A DNA stretch of 44,792 nt. Origin: Lachnospiraceae bacterium (GTDB lineage Bacteria > Bacillota > Clostridia > Lachnospirales > Lachnospiraceae). The notes beneath the pieces are model-generated. The model made no database searches, was not told where the DNA came from, and saw only the letters and a program-made list of their open reading frames with translations. Positions 1 through 9,133 of this stretch are shown here, piece after piece (position 1 is the first letter of the stretch; every line of letters begins with the position of its first letter). The stretch covers positions 1 through 44,792 of the forward strand of contig JAFZSQ010000021.1 of assembly GCA_017619295.1 (NCBI GenBank), given 5' to 3'. The position numbers were made by a program, and so were the translations under genes.

Positions 1-993
1 CCCGCTCCCAAGAAAGAGCCCGGCACCTTCTCTTTACCGTTCTTAGATAAGAAAGAAGGAGCTCCCGATCCCTTTGAACCCGGAATCAGTCTTAAAGAAA
101 GAGCTTCCAGAATATGGCAAAGCATGACCGACAAAGAAAAGAAAATTCTTGAAATTGGCGGTGCTGTTGTAGGTGTAGATGTTTTTTATCACGTTTGCAA
201 GAGCCTTGTTAAATCAATAATCAAAAGCAGGAAAAAAATTGATACCAACAGTAACAATAAGAAAAAGAGAAAAGGTAATAAGGGAGATACCGATTTCGAA
301 CGTCCCGAGCTCGAATTCGAGCCCAAATCTGTTGTTACCTGCTTAAGAGATACTGTAGGAAACCGTGACCTTGTAGACTTCTTTAACAAAAAGAAATTCA
401 TAGAGGAGAAAGCAATCGGTTTTGACAGATATGATGAGCTTGAAGAAAAGCTAAACGATGAGAAGGCCGACCTTATTGTCCTTGACCTTAACACACTGGA
501 GGAATTCGAAGAATTCAAGAAACTATCTTCAGAAAAAGACAGCTTCGCTCTCATCGTCGACGATTCAATCTACAATGACATCGAGGCAGAGTTAAACGCC
601 ATCAAGGAAGAAAAGAAAATCACAGGTTTTGTTCCTGAAACAGCAAAAAAGGAAGCAAAGCTTATAAAGCTTGTACTTCCTTTGTTTAAGCCTGAAATCA
701 GCGGTGAAAATGCTGCCGAAGTTATCGGTTGCGTTGCAGATGCACTTGGAATTCCTTATGTTTCAGATATTCTTGATGCCGCCATGAACGGTAAAGAAGT
801 CATCGAAACCATAAAGGAAGGCGATATGGACGCCACAGATAAAGCCAATGTTATCGGCGGAATCGCTTCCATTCTCGGTTTTGACTCCGTTCAGGAAATC
901 ACCGACATCATAGATAAAGTTAACATGGCCAAAAGCGTTGTAAATCACGAAACCATCGAAGCTTCTCAAGATGCAACTGTGAATAATGAATAG
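1..993 (+). CDS. Hypothetical protein, 5'-truncated by window edge
   Basis: I do not recognise this protein. The frame is open from the first base of the window, so the gene begins upstream and at least 330 residues are visible. An internal ATG at 124 exists, but no ribosome-binding site marks it as the start. The visible N-terminal part is rich in proline, lysine and glutamate, then a short hydrophobic stretch precedes a lysine-rich segment. The middle part (VVTCLRD, then ADLIVLDLN, then FALIVDDS, then ITGFVPET) has alternating hydrophobic strands and helices, resembling a degenerate receiver or other Rossmann-like fold; that is an inference. The C-terminal third is helical and acidic with repeated GxASILGF-like segments. 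Its last 28 bp overlap the 3' end of the convergent ABC transporter gene. Confidence 0.7.
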   Translation, partial: PAPKKEPGTFSLPFLDKKEGAPDPFEPGISLKERASRIWQSMTDKEKKILEIGGAVVGVDVFYHVCKSLVKSIIKSRKKIDTNSNNKKKRKGNKGDTDFERPELEFEPKSVVTCLRDTVGNRDLVDFFNKKKFIEEKAIGFDRYDELEEKLNDEKADLIVLDLNTLEEFEEFKKLSSEKDSFALIVDDSIYNDIEAELNAIKEEKKITGFVPETAKKEAKLIKLVLPLFKPEISGENAAEVIGCVADALGIPYVSDILDAAMNGKEVIETIKEGDMDATDKANVIGGIASILGFDSVQEITDIIDKVNMAKSVVNHETIEASQDATVNNE

Positions 994-2675
994 AAATATC
1001 CTTTATCATTAATGAGTTTATCGAAGCTTCCGTCTTCCACTATTCTGCCGTTCTTTAAAGTGATAATGGAGTCATATTGTTTAAGTGATGCTTCGTCAAG
1101 ATCATGAGTAATTACAATTCTGGTCATATCCCTAAGATTAAGGATTGCACCGATAACCTTATTTGAAGTCTCGGCATCAAGTGCCGCAGTTGCCTCATCC
1201 ACCAACAATAACTTGGAATTTCTTAGAAGGGCTCTTGCGATGGAGATACGCTGTTTTTCTCCACCGGAGAGTCCGTTTCCATTCTCTCCGCAAAGGTAAT
1301 CTTCACCCTTCTTTTCAATTAACTCCTCAAGTCCCGAAAGTTTAATAACCCTGTCAACCTCCTCCTTGGGGAAGTCCTTAAACATTGTAATGTTGTCTCT
1401 GATTGAGGCATTAAATACAAATACGTTCTGCTGTATTGTGGAAACTGTCTCGTACAATGACTCAGGACTAATGCTCTTTAATTCATTGTTATCGTACATA
1501 ATCTGTCCGGAATAGTTATCCATTCCCGCAAGCATAAGCTGGAACATGGTGGATTTACCGCATCCGCTGGCGCCAACAACCGCATAGCTCTTGCCTATTT
1601 CGAATTCATAGCTGAGGCCATTAATTACATTGTTGCCCTCTTCATAACCAAAGGATAAGTTATTAAGCTTGATGCCTTCTTCGATTGTGCAGCCTTCTGT
1701 TCTTGTATCAGCTTCATCATCAACGGCAATAGCCTCTTCCATCTTCTGAATAAGTGCATATGCAGCTTTCTTCTTTGCAAAAATGCCGGGCAGCTGCGCA
1801 ACAGGCTGAATTACAAAGTTCATAAGGTTTACGAACATGAAAAGCATACCGGGAGTAATTCCTTTTCCATTAAGGCAAAGGAGTGCACCAACAATAAATA
1901 CTCCAATCTGAGCGGCAAAATGAGCACCGCCACCGATCAGGCTTACAATGTACCTTCTTGTACCTCTGACTCTTTTAGCCTTTTCAAGTTCAGCATTATT
2001 TTTGTCCACCATTTTCCTTATGGTATCCTCGGCTTTAAAGCTTTTAATTACGGAAAAACCTTCTAAAACCTCAGTAATTAGCCCAAGGAAGCCTTCATTC
2101 TTCTCTGAAACTTTTTTCTCAAGCGAAACAAGAGCATTTCCTGTACAAACGCTGGCGATAACAGGAAGAAGAACCATTCCCAATGCTACCAGTGTAAGGA
2201 CCCAGTTACTGTAAAACATAAGTGTAAGAGCACCTATGAAAATAAAAATCTGTATAACAATATCAAAATTGCTTGCAACATAGTTTTCTTCTATTACAGC
2301 AATATCGTTTGTTAATGCTGAAGTATATTTGGCAGTATTCTCCCCTCTGAATGCAGAAATACCCTTCATGGTAATTCCCTCAAAAAGACGGCTCTTATAC
2401 TGCTTTACACCTTTTGTGATGAATTTAAGCTTGGTTTTGGCTGCTATGGTTCCGACAACACCCATAGTAATAAACATCGCCCCTACTTCAATTGCTACGG
2501 TTTTGAGGCTTCCCGATCCGTCAATACCTGCGGCAATATCAGTTACCACCTGTAAAAAATAGGAAAGAAGAATATTCATACTCTGCATGATAACTTCCGC
2601 AATAAGGGCAATTATAAATAATGATTTAGTTCCCTCCCATATTGCGCTTTTTAGACTTTTTGTTTGCTTTTTCAT
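966..2675 (-). CDS. ABC transporter, fused permease and ATPase
   Basis: This is a half-size ABC exporter (569 residues) with the membrane domain first and the nucleotide-binding domain second, expected to act as a dimer in the cytoplasmic membrane. Hydrophobic segments fill the first 300 residues. The ATPase domain has Walker A (VVGASGCGKST), a Q-loop (IQQNVFVF), the signature LSGGEKQR, Walker B (LLLVDEATAALD) and the switch histidine (ITHD). The substrate cannot be told; there is no peptidase C39 domain. The ATG lies 50 bp inside the preceding regulator gene, with GAGGAG ten bases upstream, so the two are co-transcribed and probably translationally coupled. The regulator may therefore control this exporter. 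The 3' end overlaps a convergent gene by 28 bp. Confidence 0.93.
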   Translation of the reverse strand: MKKQTKSLKSAIWEGTKSLFIIALIAEVIMQSMNILLSYFLQVVTDIAAGIDGSGSLKTVAIEVGAMFITMGVVGTIAAKTKLKFITKGVKQYKSRLFEGITMKGISAFRGENTAKYTSALTNDIAVIEENYVASNFDIVIQIFIFIGALTLMFYSNWVLTLVALGMVLLPVIASVCTGNALVSLEKKVSEKNEGFLGLITEVLEGFSVIKSFKAEDTIRKMVDKNNAELEKAKRVRGTRRYIVSLIGGGAHFAAQIGVFIVGALLCLNGKGITPGMLFMFVNLMNFVIQPVAQLPGIFAKKKAAYALIQKMEEAIAVDDEADTRTEGCTIEEGIKLNNLSFGYEEGNNVINGLSYEFEIGKSYAVVGASGCGKSTMFQLMLAGMDNYSGQIMYDNNELKSISPESLYETVSTIQQNVFVFNASIRDNITMFKDFPKEEVDRVIKLSGLEELIEKKGEDYLCGENGNGLSGGEKQRISIARALLRNSKLLLVDEATAALDAETSNKVIGAILNLRDMTRIVITHDLDEASLKQYDSIITLKNGRIVEDGSFDKLINDKGYFYSLFTVAS

Positions 2676-3753
2676 AATTATTTAACTCCTCATAAAACAG
2701 ATTTTTAAAGCTCTCTGACACCTGGGTTTTGTCGAGAACTATTCTCTCTAAACCTTCCATGGCAGATGCCCCCACATCATCATAGATATTTGATGTTTCT
2801 ATATCATCCGAGAACACCATGTTCTCAGTTGAATGACATGGATGTTCATCGAAATCCGCAGCAATGTCAAAGGCCGTCTTCAGGTACTCTTTAGCCTTCG
2901 GCAAATCATTTAATGCTTCGTATGCCATGCCAAGTATCAGGTAGTGTACTGAAATGATTTTATCTAAATATGACCTCTTGTTCTTATCAAGTTTTAAACT
3001 GTTCAAATAATCAATGGCAAATTGGGAAGTCCAAAGGCACTTATCTATTTCACCTTTATTCTTATAGTAGGTAATGAAAGCCCCTAAAACTGTAATGTTC
3101 TTAGCCGTCTGGTCAAAGAACGCATCCATCAGATACTTAAATCCCTCTTTCTGTTCTTTTGTGTGATGAACATAAAGACTTCCGATCATAAAGTTATTCA
3201 TACCGTTAATGTTATTCTTCTTATACTCTTTAAGAGCTCTGTCATAATCATCCTTATGTGAATAACAGTCGGCAATCTGATTCTTAATTACAATTTCATT
3301 GATTGATTCGTCATTGTTCTGACTGATAAGTTCAATCGAGTGTTTATACAATTCTATAGCCCTGTCGAGAACCTCTTTGTTATCATTAAATAACCCGACT
3401 CTTTCATAAGCGGAAGCCGCGTGAAAGACAATCTTAAAGTTATTAGGAAACTTTAGCAGTGCTTTTTCATATTCTTCTGTAGCCTCTACTATTTTCCTCT
3501 CTTTAACCAGACCCTCAATTCTATCAATTTCAATATCCGGGTCGTTTCCTCTCATGGAAAAACCAATAAGAACGTCAACCGATACCCTAAAAATCTCTGC
3601 CAAGTCCATTATGTAGTCGATATCAGGCTCAGAGCTTCCTCTCTCCCACTTAGAAATAGTTCCAAGCGTTATCCCAAGTCTCTCTGCAAGTTCTTCCTGG
3701 GTAAATCCCAACTCTTTTCTGTAATTTCTGATGTTCTCGGCAAGTTTACTCAT
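2626..3753 (-). CDS. XRE-family transcriptional regulator with TPR-like region
   Basis: A 375-residue cytoplasmic DNA-binding protein. Residues about 5-60 form a clear XRE helix-turn-helix (RKELGFTQEELAERLGIT followed by TISKWERGSSEPD). The rest is helical with tetratricopeptide-like repeats (for example EEYEKALLKFPNN, ADCYSHKDDYDRALKEYKK, GMAYEALNDLPKAKEYLKTA). This architecture matches peptide-sensing regulators of the RRNPP type, but also many unstudied Firmicute XRE-TPR proteins, and no obvious signal-peptide gene is adjacent. The gene is preceded by GGAGAT-like ribosome-binding sequence and by a sigma-A-type promoter. The downstream ABC exporter begins inside its last codons in another reading frame, which suggests a regulator-exporter module. 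Confidence 0.9.
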   Translation of the reverse strand: MSKLAENIRNYRKELGFTQEELAERLGITLGTISKWERGSSEPDIDYIMDLAEIFRVSVDVLIGFSMRGNDPDIEIDRIEGLVKERKIVEATEEYEKALLKFPNNFKIVFHAASAYERVGLFNDNKEVLDRAIELYKHSIELISQNNDESINEIVIKNQIADCYSHKDDYDRALKEYKKNNINGMNNFMIGSLYVHHTKEQKEGFKYLMDAFFDQTAKNITVLGAFITYYKNKGEIDKCLWTSQFAIDYLNSLKLDKNKRSYLDKIISVHYLILGMAYEALNDLPKAKEYLKTAFDIAADFDEHPCHSTENMVFSDDIETSNIYDDVGASAMEGLERIVLDKTQVSESFKNLFYEELNNYEKANKKSKKRNMGGN

Positions 3754-3879
3754 TGTAAATCTCCTTTTTTTTTAATCTTTTCTTACTTAAGAAAGCTTAA
3801 TGTAATGTGTACGAAATGTAACATGATTACGTCCTCCTTTTCTTCATTGTGGAGCAGCTGTATCAGCTGTTCTGTAATC

Positions 3880-3908
3880 ATAATACCGTACACTCTACCC
3901 TAAGTTAA
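3880..3908 (-). promoter_or_regulatory. Predicted sigma-A promoter of the XRE-TPR/ABC operon
   Basis: On the minus strand a -35 TTAACT (3903-3908) and a -10 TATTAT (3880-3885) are separated by 17 bp. They would start transcription near 3873, giving a leader of about 120 nt before the regulator gene. The leader contains two CAGCTG palindromes (3855-3860 and 3864-3869) and a small hairpin TTTCTT-ACTT-AAGAAA near 3780. Confidence 0.5.
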
Positions 3909-3938
3909 CACCCAATTCGTATAATTCGTCAAATAATA

Positions 3939-3957
3939 ATTCTACTATTCGTAGAAT
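3939..3957. promoter_or_regulatory. Inverted repeat upstream of XRE-TPR promoter, possible operator
   Basis: ATTCTAC-TATTC-GTAGAAT is a perfect 7-bp inverted repeat with a 5-bp centre. It sits about 30 bp upstream of the predicted -35 of the regulator gene. Position and symmetry fit a binding site for a dimeric regulator, possibly the XRE protein itself. There is no second copy to support this. Confidence 0.35.
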
Positions 3958-3971
3958 CATTGTGGATAAGA

Positions 3972-4112
3972 AGGGGTCCACACTACTTTTAAGTTTTTAG
4001 GACCTTTCGCAGGACGTCGCTACTTAGCGAGGTTTTCCACGAGCTTAGTAGCGCAACGCTCCGAGAGTGAGCGCAAGCGCGTCCAAAAAACTTGAAAGTG
4101 GTGTGGACCCCT
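3972..4112. repeat. 141-bp imperfect inverted-repeat element
   Basis: The ends 3972-4002 and 4082-4112 are inverted copies of 31 bp that match at 28 positions, beginning AGGGGTCCACAC. The interior is GC-richer than its surroundings and holds further dyads, CGCTACT (4018-4024) against AGTAGCG (4047-4053), and GAGCGCAAGCGC. It lies between the leuS stop codon and the XRE gene, so a leuS transcript would fold it into a long hairpin that could act as a terminator or stability element. The near-perfect ends also fit a small non-autonomous mobile element. No target-site duplication was identified with confidence. Confidence 0.7.
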
Positions 4113-4145
4113 GACATTTTGCTTTAAACTATAAATTGCGGTTAA

Positions 4146-6560
4146 TTAGGGCTTCGCTACAATGTTAACAAGTCTGCCGGGAACGTAAATCTCCTTCACG
4201 ATTGTGCCGGTAAGCTTGTCCCCGAGCATTTCCTTTGCCTGAGCAATCGCATCATCCTTAGAGATATCAGCCGCAACATTGATTGTTCCACGGTTCTTAC
4301 CATTCTGCTGAACCATGATCTCAACAGTGCTTTCCTTGGTCTTCTCCTCATCGAATTCAGGCCATACAGAATTGTAAATACGACCCTCGAATCCTGCAAT
4401 CTGCCAAAGTTCCTCGGTGATATGAGGAGCAACAGGGTTAAGCAGTGTAAGGAATGTCTTAAACTCAGCCTTGTTGATCTGGTTAGCTTTATAGAAGTCA
4501 TTGATAAGTGACATCATTGCTGCAATTGCTGTGTTGTACTTAAGTGACTCAAAGTCGCTTGAAACCTTCTTGATAGTCTGGTGCATCTTGGTTTCAAGAT
4601 CAGCTGAATAAGCATCACCATCCACAAGGATATCCTGAAGCTTCCATACACGATCAAGGAATCTGTGACAGCCCTTAACGCCATCCTCACTCCATGAGGC
4701 GGAAAGGTCAAACGCACCGATGAACATCTCGTATGTTCTTAATGTATCTGCACCGTAATCTCTTACGATATCATCAGGGTTAACTACGTTTCCACGGCTC
4801 TTACTCATCTTCTCGCCGTTGGAGCCAAGAATCATACCATGAGAGGTTCTCTTCTGGTAAGGTTCGGGACAGGGAACAACCTTCTCATCATAAAGGAACT
4901 TATGCCAGAATCTGGAGTAAAGAAGGTGAAGTGTTGTATGCTCCATACCTCCGTTGTACCAGTCAACAGGAAGCCAGTAATCAAGTGCTTCCTTGCTTGC
5001 AAGTGCCTCTGTATTTGTAGGATCTGTATATCTTAAGTAATACCATGATGAACCTGCCCACTGAGGCATTGTATCTGTCTCTCTCTTTGCAGGACCACCA
5101 CAGCAAGGACAAGTTGTATTAACCCAATCAGTCATCTTTGCAAGAGGTGATTCACCATTGTCTGTAGGCTCATAGCTTTCAACCTCGGGAAGTTCGAGAG
5201 GAAGTTCTGATTCATCAATCGGAACATATCCGCACTTCTCACAGTAAACGATGGGAATAGGCTCGCCCCAGTAACGCTGTCTGGAGAATACCCAGTCACG
5301 AAGCTTGAAGTTGGTCTTCTTGTGGCCGATGCCCTTCTCAGTCAAGTATTCGATAATACGCTGCTTAGCGTTCTCAACGTTTAATCCGTTAAGGAAATCC
5401 GAGTGAACAAGGATACCTGTTGCAACATCAGGGTTACACTGATCCTGAACGCTCTTCTCGGCACCTGAAACAACCTCGATAATAGGAAGGTTGAATTTCT
5501 TGGCAAAATCCCAGTCTCTCTCATCATGAGCAGGAACCGCCATGATAGCACCTGTACCATAAGACATAAGTACATAGTCTGAAATCCAAATAGGAATCTC
5601 TTTGCCGTTTACAGGGTTGATTGCTGACAAGCCCTTAATACAAACACCGGTCTTGTCTTTTGCAAGCTCGGTTCTCTCAAAATCTGATTTTCTTGCGGCA
5701 GCCTCTCTGTACTCAGTGATTTCAGTAAAGTTTCTGATCTCATCTTTGTACTTATCAATAAGAGGATGCTCAGGAGACATAACCATATATGTAACACCAA
5801 AAAGTGTATCAGGTCTGGTTGTGTATACGGTAAGAAGGTCTTCTTTATCCTTAATCTTAAAGTCTACCTCGGCACCTTCAGACTTACCAATCCAGTTCTT
5901 CTGAGAAACCTTAACTCTCTCGATATAGTCAACCATATCAAGATCCTTGATAAGCTTATCAGCGTACTCGGTAATCTTAAGCATCCACTGGCTCTTAACT
6001 TTACGAACAACCTCAGATCCGCAACGCTCACAAACGCCATTAACAACCTCTTCGTTTGCAAGACCTACTTTACAGGATGTACACCAGTTAATGGGCATTT
6101 CTGTCTTATATGCAAGACCTGCCTTAAATAATTTAAGGAAAATCCACTGTGTCCACTTGTAGTAGTTGGGATCAGTTGTATTTACTTCTCTGTCCCAGTC
6201 AAAAGAATAGCCCAAAGAATGGAGCTGATTCTTAAATCTCTCAACGTTATTCTTTGTAACAATCTTGGGATGTATATGGTTCTTGATGGCGTAGTTCTCG
6301 GTAGGTAGACCGAAAGCATCCCAACCCATGGGGTAAAGTACATTGTAGCCCTGCATTCTTCTCTTTCTTGCTACAATATCAAGTGCAGTGTAAGGTCTGG
6401 GATGACCTACGTGAAGACCCTGTCCCGAAGGATAAGGGAATTCAACGAGAGCATAGTATTTAGGCTTTGAGAAATCGTTGCTTGTTTTGAAAGCTTTCTC
6501 ATCGTCCCAAATCTTCTGCCATTTTTGTTCCAATTCTCTGTGATTGTAAGGTTCTGCCAT
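4146..6560 (-). CDS. leuS: Leucyl-tRNA synthetase
   Basis: Class I leucyl-tRNA synthetase, which charges tRNA-Leu in the cytoplasm. Near the N-terminus is the HIGH-type motif ([17 protein letters not shown]) followed by [21 protein letters not shown] zinc-ribbon-like set of cysteines follows (WCTSC then CERCG), then the editing domain with TTRPDTLFG, and the KMSKS motif ([10 protein letters not shown]) near residue 575. The length of 804 residues is normal for bacterial LeuS. The ATG at 6560 is chosen because GAGGAGG lies just upstream of it; a TTG five codons earlier lies inside that ribosome-binding site and is rejected. Expression is controlled by the T-box leader upstream. Confidence 0.98.
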   Translation of the reverse strand: MAEPYNHRELEQKWQKIWDDEKAFKTSNDFSKPKYYALVEFPYPSGQGLHVGHPRPYTALDIVARKRRMQGYNVLYPMGWDAFGLPTENYAIKNHIHPKIVTKNNVERFKNQLHSLGYSFDWDREVNTTDPNYYKWTQWIFLKLFKAGLAYKTEMPINWCTSCKVGLANEEVVNGVCERCGSEVVRKVKSQWMLKITEYADKLIKDLDMVDYIERVKVSQKNWIGKSEGAEVDFKIKDKEDLLTVYTTRPDTLFGVTYMVMSPEHPLIDKYKDEIRNFTEITEYREAAARKSDFERTELAKDKTGVCIKGLSAINPVNGKEIPIWISDYVLMSYGTGAIMAVPAHDERDWDFAKKFNLPIIEVVSGAEKSVQDQCNPDVATGILVHSDFLNGLNVENAKQRIIEYLTEKGIGHKKTNFKLRDWVFSRQRYWGEPIPIVYCEKCGYVPIDESELPLELPEVESYEPTDNGESPLAKMTDWVNTTCPCCGGPAKRETDTMPQWAGSSWYYLRYTDPTNTEALASKEALDYWLPVDWYNGGMEHTTLHLLYSRFWHKFLYDEKVVPCPEPYQKRTSHGMILGSNGEKMSKSRGNVVNPDDIVRDYGADTLRTYEMFIGAFDLSASWSEDGVKGCHRFLDRVWKLQDILVDGDAYSADLETKMHQTIKKVSSDFESLKYNTAIAAMMSLINDFYKANQINKAEFKTFLTLLNPVAPHITEELWQIAGFEGRIYNSVWPEFDEEKTKESTVEIMVQQNGKNRGTINVAADISKDDAIAQAKEMLGDKLTGTIVKEIYVPGRLVNIVAKP

Positions 6561-6593
6561 GTCTTTCCTCCTCAAATATGTTAGGCAAAAAAT

Positions 6594-6836
6594 ATAAAAA
6601 AAATAGCCTCCGTCTCATAACAGAGACGAAGGCTTAAACTCCGTGGTACCACTCTGATTCGACACTTTCGGTATCGCACTCATTGATTCTGTAACGGGAA
6701 TTCCCGCCGAACACTCTTGGTTTCCCTTCGCATCCGGAGCTCCGAGGCTAGTTGGGGAATCTTCCTTATGGTCTCGCACCATCCGACCACTCTCTGAAAA
6801 GTCCAAATCCTTAATACTCCTCTTCACAGCCTGTGA
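6594..6836 (-). promoter_or_regulatory. T-box leader of leuS (tRNA-Leu sensing)
   Basis: On the minus strand the leader shows the conserved T-box sequence AGTGGTACCACGG (6640-6652). It is followed by an intrinsic terminator with an 11-bp stem (6606-6616 with 6623-6633, loop TGTTAT) and a T-run (6594-6605). Upstream, a Stem I-like fold carries GGTGCGAG in the distal loop, capped by TGGTC/GACCA, with AGAGAG before it. A CUA triplet (6749-6751) falls opposite AGTA between a TTGG/CCAA helix and a CCTC strand, so I infer it is the leucine specifier. Uncharged tRNA-Leu would favour antitermination and leuS expression. Confidence 0.92.
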
Positions 6837-6857
6837 AAATAATGTATTCTTTGAGTT

Positions 6858-6886
6858 ATTCTAATCACAAAACCTTTAAAAGTCAA
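6858..6886 (-). promoter_or_regulatory. Promoter of the leuS T-box transcript
   Basis: Minus-strand TTGACT (6881-6886) and TAGAAT (6858-6863) are separated by 17 bp. Transcription would begin just upstream of the T-box Stem I. The -35 is 10 bp after the chemoreceptor stop codon, so leuS has its own promoter. Confidence 0.7.
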
Positions 6887-6896
6887 GAGCGGACTG

Positions 6897-8948
6897 TTAT
6901 TTTACAAACTTGTTGACAACCTCATCAAGGCTCTCGGCATTCTCTTTGGAGCTTGCTGCGAGGTCTTCAATCTGTCTTGTAACAGAGTTTGTCTTCTCAT
7001 TCTTATCAATGATGTCGGCAACACCTGTGCTGTTCTCCATTGAAGCATTGTTAACCGCAGATACAGCACCAGCGATTCCGTCAACGGAATTGTTAAGGGA
7101 ATCCATTGCCTCGCCGATGGAAATAACAGCGTCCTGAATTGTGCTGATTCCATTGTCATATTCCTTACTCTGTTCAGCGAACATATCAAAGTTTCCGACC
7201 ACATCATTCTTGACGAATTCAATGAGTTTGCCTACCTGTGTTCTAACGTTCTCAACGGATTCATTACTCTCGGTAACAATCTTTTGAATACTTAATGCGG
7301 TATTCTTGGACTGATCAGCCAATGCACCGATTTCGCCGGCTACAACTGCGAAGCCCTTACCGGCATCTCCTGCTCTTGCCGCCTCAATAGAAGCGTTAAG
7401 AGAAAGTAGGTTGGTCTGTGATGTAATACTCATAATAGCATCTGCCAGCTCGTTGATCTGTTCAACAGCCTCCAGGCTCTTAATGGCAGCCTGCATATCC
7501 TCAACCGTATTATCAAGCATCTCTATGCTGTTCTTGACATCCACATCTATCTTATTGCTCATGCAGGACGCAGTTTTAAGAAGCTCGTCCGAATCCTTCT
7601 TACAAAGGTCAACCTTTTCGGATACGGTCTTGGCAAGTTCAATAATATTGTTAATCTCAACATTAACGTTCTCGATGGAGGAATTGGTTCTGTTAATACT
7701 GTCAGAAAGTGAATCGGCAACGGCATTGTTTTCCGTAGTAACATTAACAAGAAGCCTTGACGTCTGATTCATATTGTCAGAGCTGCCATTCAAGGATTCG
7801 CTGCAGTTTCTTAAGACATCAACCACATTATCAAGCATTCCGATAACACTCTTTGTTGCATTGGCCAGCTTGCCGATTTCATCACCTCGGTTAAGATAGC
7901 CGTCAATTTCGCCCTCAACCTTAAGGTCATAGTCTGCAACCCTTGTAAGAACATTCTGAACCTTTGTAAGAGGCGCGGTTAACATCCTTATAATAACAGC
8001 AAGAACAACTGCTATAGCTATAAGAGAAATAAGTCCCGTGATAAGAATGGAATTCTGGGCACTTTTAGCCTCACCATATAATGCAGAAGTGTCTGCACCT
8101 ATAAACAATAGCCATTGATACTGAGGAAGAACAACATAGCTTCCAAGCATGTTATTTCCGGTCTTTGCACTCTTGTACTCCAGTATTCCGTTTGTAACCT
8201 CTTCCCCATTCTGAGCTTTTGTAAACAAATCAAATACCGGACCGGATTCTATAGTTGTCGTAATCAAACTTTCGTCGGTATCATAAATAATACTTCCGTC
8301 ACTGATACTAAGCAAAGTTACATCCTGATTAGGGCTTACATTTATTGATTTAAGTATAGAATTCAGTTCTTCTGATGTTACAGTTACAGAAACATAACCG
8401 GAAGGCTGACCGCTTGCTGTATATCCTGATTTGGCCATACAGAAAGTGATTGAGTTTGTGGCAGGTGATAAGAGAGCCATTGCAGAATACAAAGGCGTCT
8501 TTTGCTCATTGTAATAATACGAATTCAGCATCTCAATGATTTCATCCGGATTTCTAAATCCGACCATTTCAGGAACGTTATGAACAAGACAGGTTCCTTC
8601 ATACGCCGTAAACAATATGCTGTCAAGATTAGGAACAATGGAAGCCATTCTCATGGTGGCTTCCTGCGCCTTAGCCACAACTTCGGGTGTGGGATTGTTA
8701 GATTCCTGCATCAAATCATACATGCTGTCATCTATCATATAGGCATCCAAATAAGTAAACTCTTTCGCAATATACTGAGAAAGTAAAGTGGCGTTAGAAT
8801 TAGTTGTTCCTATAAGTTTCTCCTTTGCGTCATTCTCAAGAATATTTGAGATATTGCGCGAGGAAATGACACTTTGCGCCCCAATTCCTATTGCAGTAGC
8901 CAGTAAAACAAAAAGTGTAATCTTTATGTACAGTTTCAGATTTTTCAT
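6897..8948 (-). CDS. Methyl-accepting chemotaxis protein with extracellular sensor
   Basis: A 683-residue membrane chemoreceptor. An N-terminal transmembrane helix (about residues 7-28) is followed by a large extracytoplasmic region of about 270 residues resembling a Cache sensor. A second membrane helix (ILITGLISLIAIAVVLAVII) leads to a HAMP-like linker, then a long coiled coil. The conserved signalling tip is visible as TSQTNLLSLNASIEAARAG and GKGFAVVAGEIGALADQS, which contacts CheA/CheW in this family. The ligand cannot be inferred. AAGGAGGATAT precedes the ATG, and the gene appears monocistronic. It implies that the organism is, or was, motile, although no flagellar genes lie in this window. 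Confidence 0.95.
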   Translation of the reverse strand: MKNLKLYIKITLFVLLATAIGIGAQSVISSRNISNILENDAKEKLIGTTNSNATLLSQYIAKEFTYLDAYMIDDSMYDLMQESNNPTPEVVAKAQEATMRMASIVPNLDSILFTAYEGTCLVHNVPEMVGFRNPDEIIEMLNSYYYNEQKTPLYSAMALLSPATNSITFCMAKSGYTASGQPSGYVSVTVTSEELNSILKSINVSPNQDVTLLSISDGSIIYDTDESLITTTIESGPVFDLFTKAQNGEEVTNGILEYKSAKTGNNMLGSYVVLPQYQWLLFIGADTSALYGEAKSAQNSILITGLISLIAIAVVLAVIIRMLTAPLTKVQNVLTRVADYDLKVEGEIDGYLNRGDEIGKLANATKSVIGMLDNVVDVLRNCSESLNGSSDNMNQTSRLLVNVTTENNAVADSLSDSINRTNSSIENVNVEINNIIELAKTVSEKVDLCKKDSDELLKTASCMSNKIDVDVKNSIEMLDNTVEDMQAAIKSLEAVEQINELADAIMSITSQTNLLSLNASIEAARAGDAGKGFAVVAGEIGALADQSKNTALSIQKIVTESNESVENVRTQVGKLIEFVKNDVVGNFDMFAEQSKEYDNGISTIQDAVISIGEAMDSLNNSVDGIAGAVSAVNNASMENSTGVADIIDKNEKTNSVTRQIEDLAASSKENAESLDEVVNKFVK

Positions 8949-9006
8949 GCCATATCCTCCTTGTGCCTAAGAGTGCCAGTGTTCAAAATCTTCCGACTTA
9001 TTTTTC

Positions 9007-9035
9007 ATTTTATACAATATTTCTCAATTTTACAA
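9007..9035 (-). promoter_or_regulatory. Possible promoter of the chemoreceptor gene
   Basis: Minus-strand TTGTAA (9030-9035) and TAAAAT (9007-9012) with 17 bp between. No good sigma-28 (TAAA...CCGATAA) match was found at this gene. Confidence 0.38.
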
Positions 9036-9089
9036 GAAATATTTATTATTTCGAGATATTTCGTCTGAAAAAAAATGAATTTTTTAAAA

Positions 9090-9121
9090 AATAAAAAGGA
9101 GCCGAATCTCTTCGGCTCCTT
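9090..9121 (-). terminator. Intrinsic terminator after the EF-G-like gene
   Basis: AAGGAGCCGAA (9096-9106) pairs perfectly with TTCGGCTCCTT (9111-9121) across a 4-base loop. On the minus strand it is followed by a T-rich tract. It lies 12 bp after the stop codon of the EF-G-like gene. Confidence 0.9.
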
Positions 9122-9133
9122 AATTGGATTATT

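Noticed and set aside
5766..6131. Plus-strand open frame of 121 codons
   Set aside because: Antisense shadow inside leuS.
6615..6827. Minus-strand open frame of 70 codons upstream of leuS
   Set aside because: It coincides with the T-box leader, whose RNA motifs and terminator explain the sequence; no ribosome-binding site.
8949..9060. Flagellar sigma-28 promoter for the chemoreceptor gene
   Set aside because: No adequate TAAA-15-CCGATAA match; the closest candidate deviates in both boxes.
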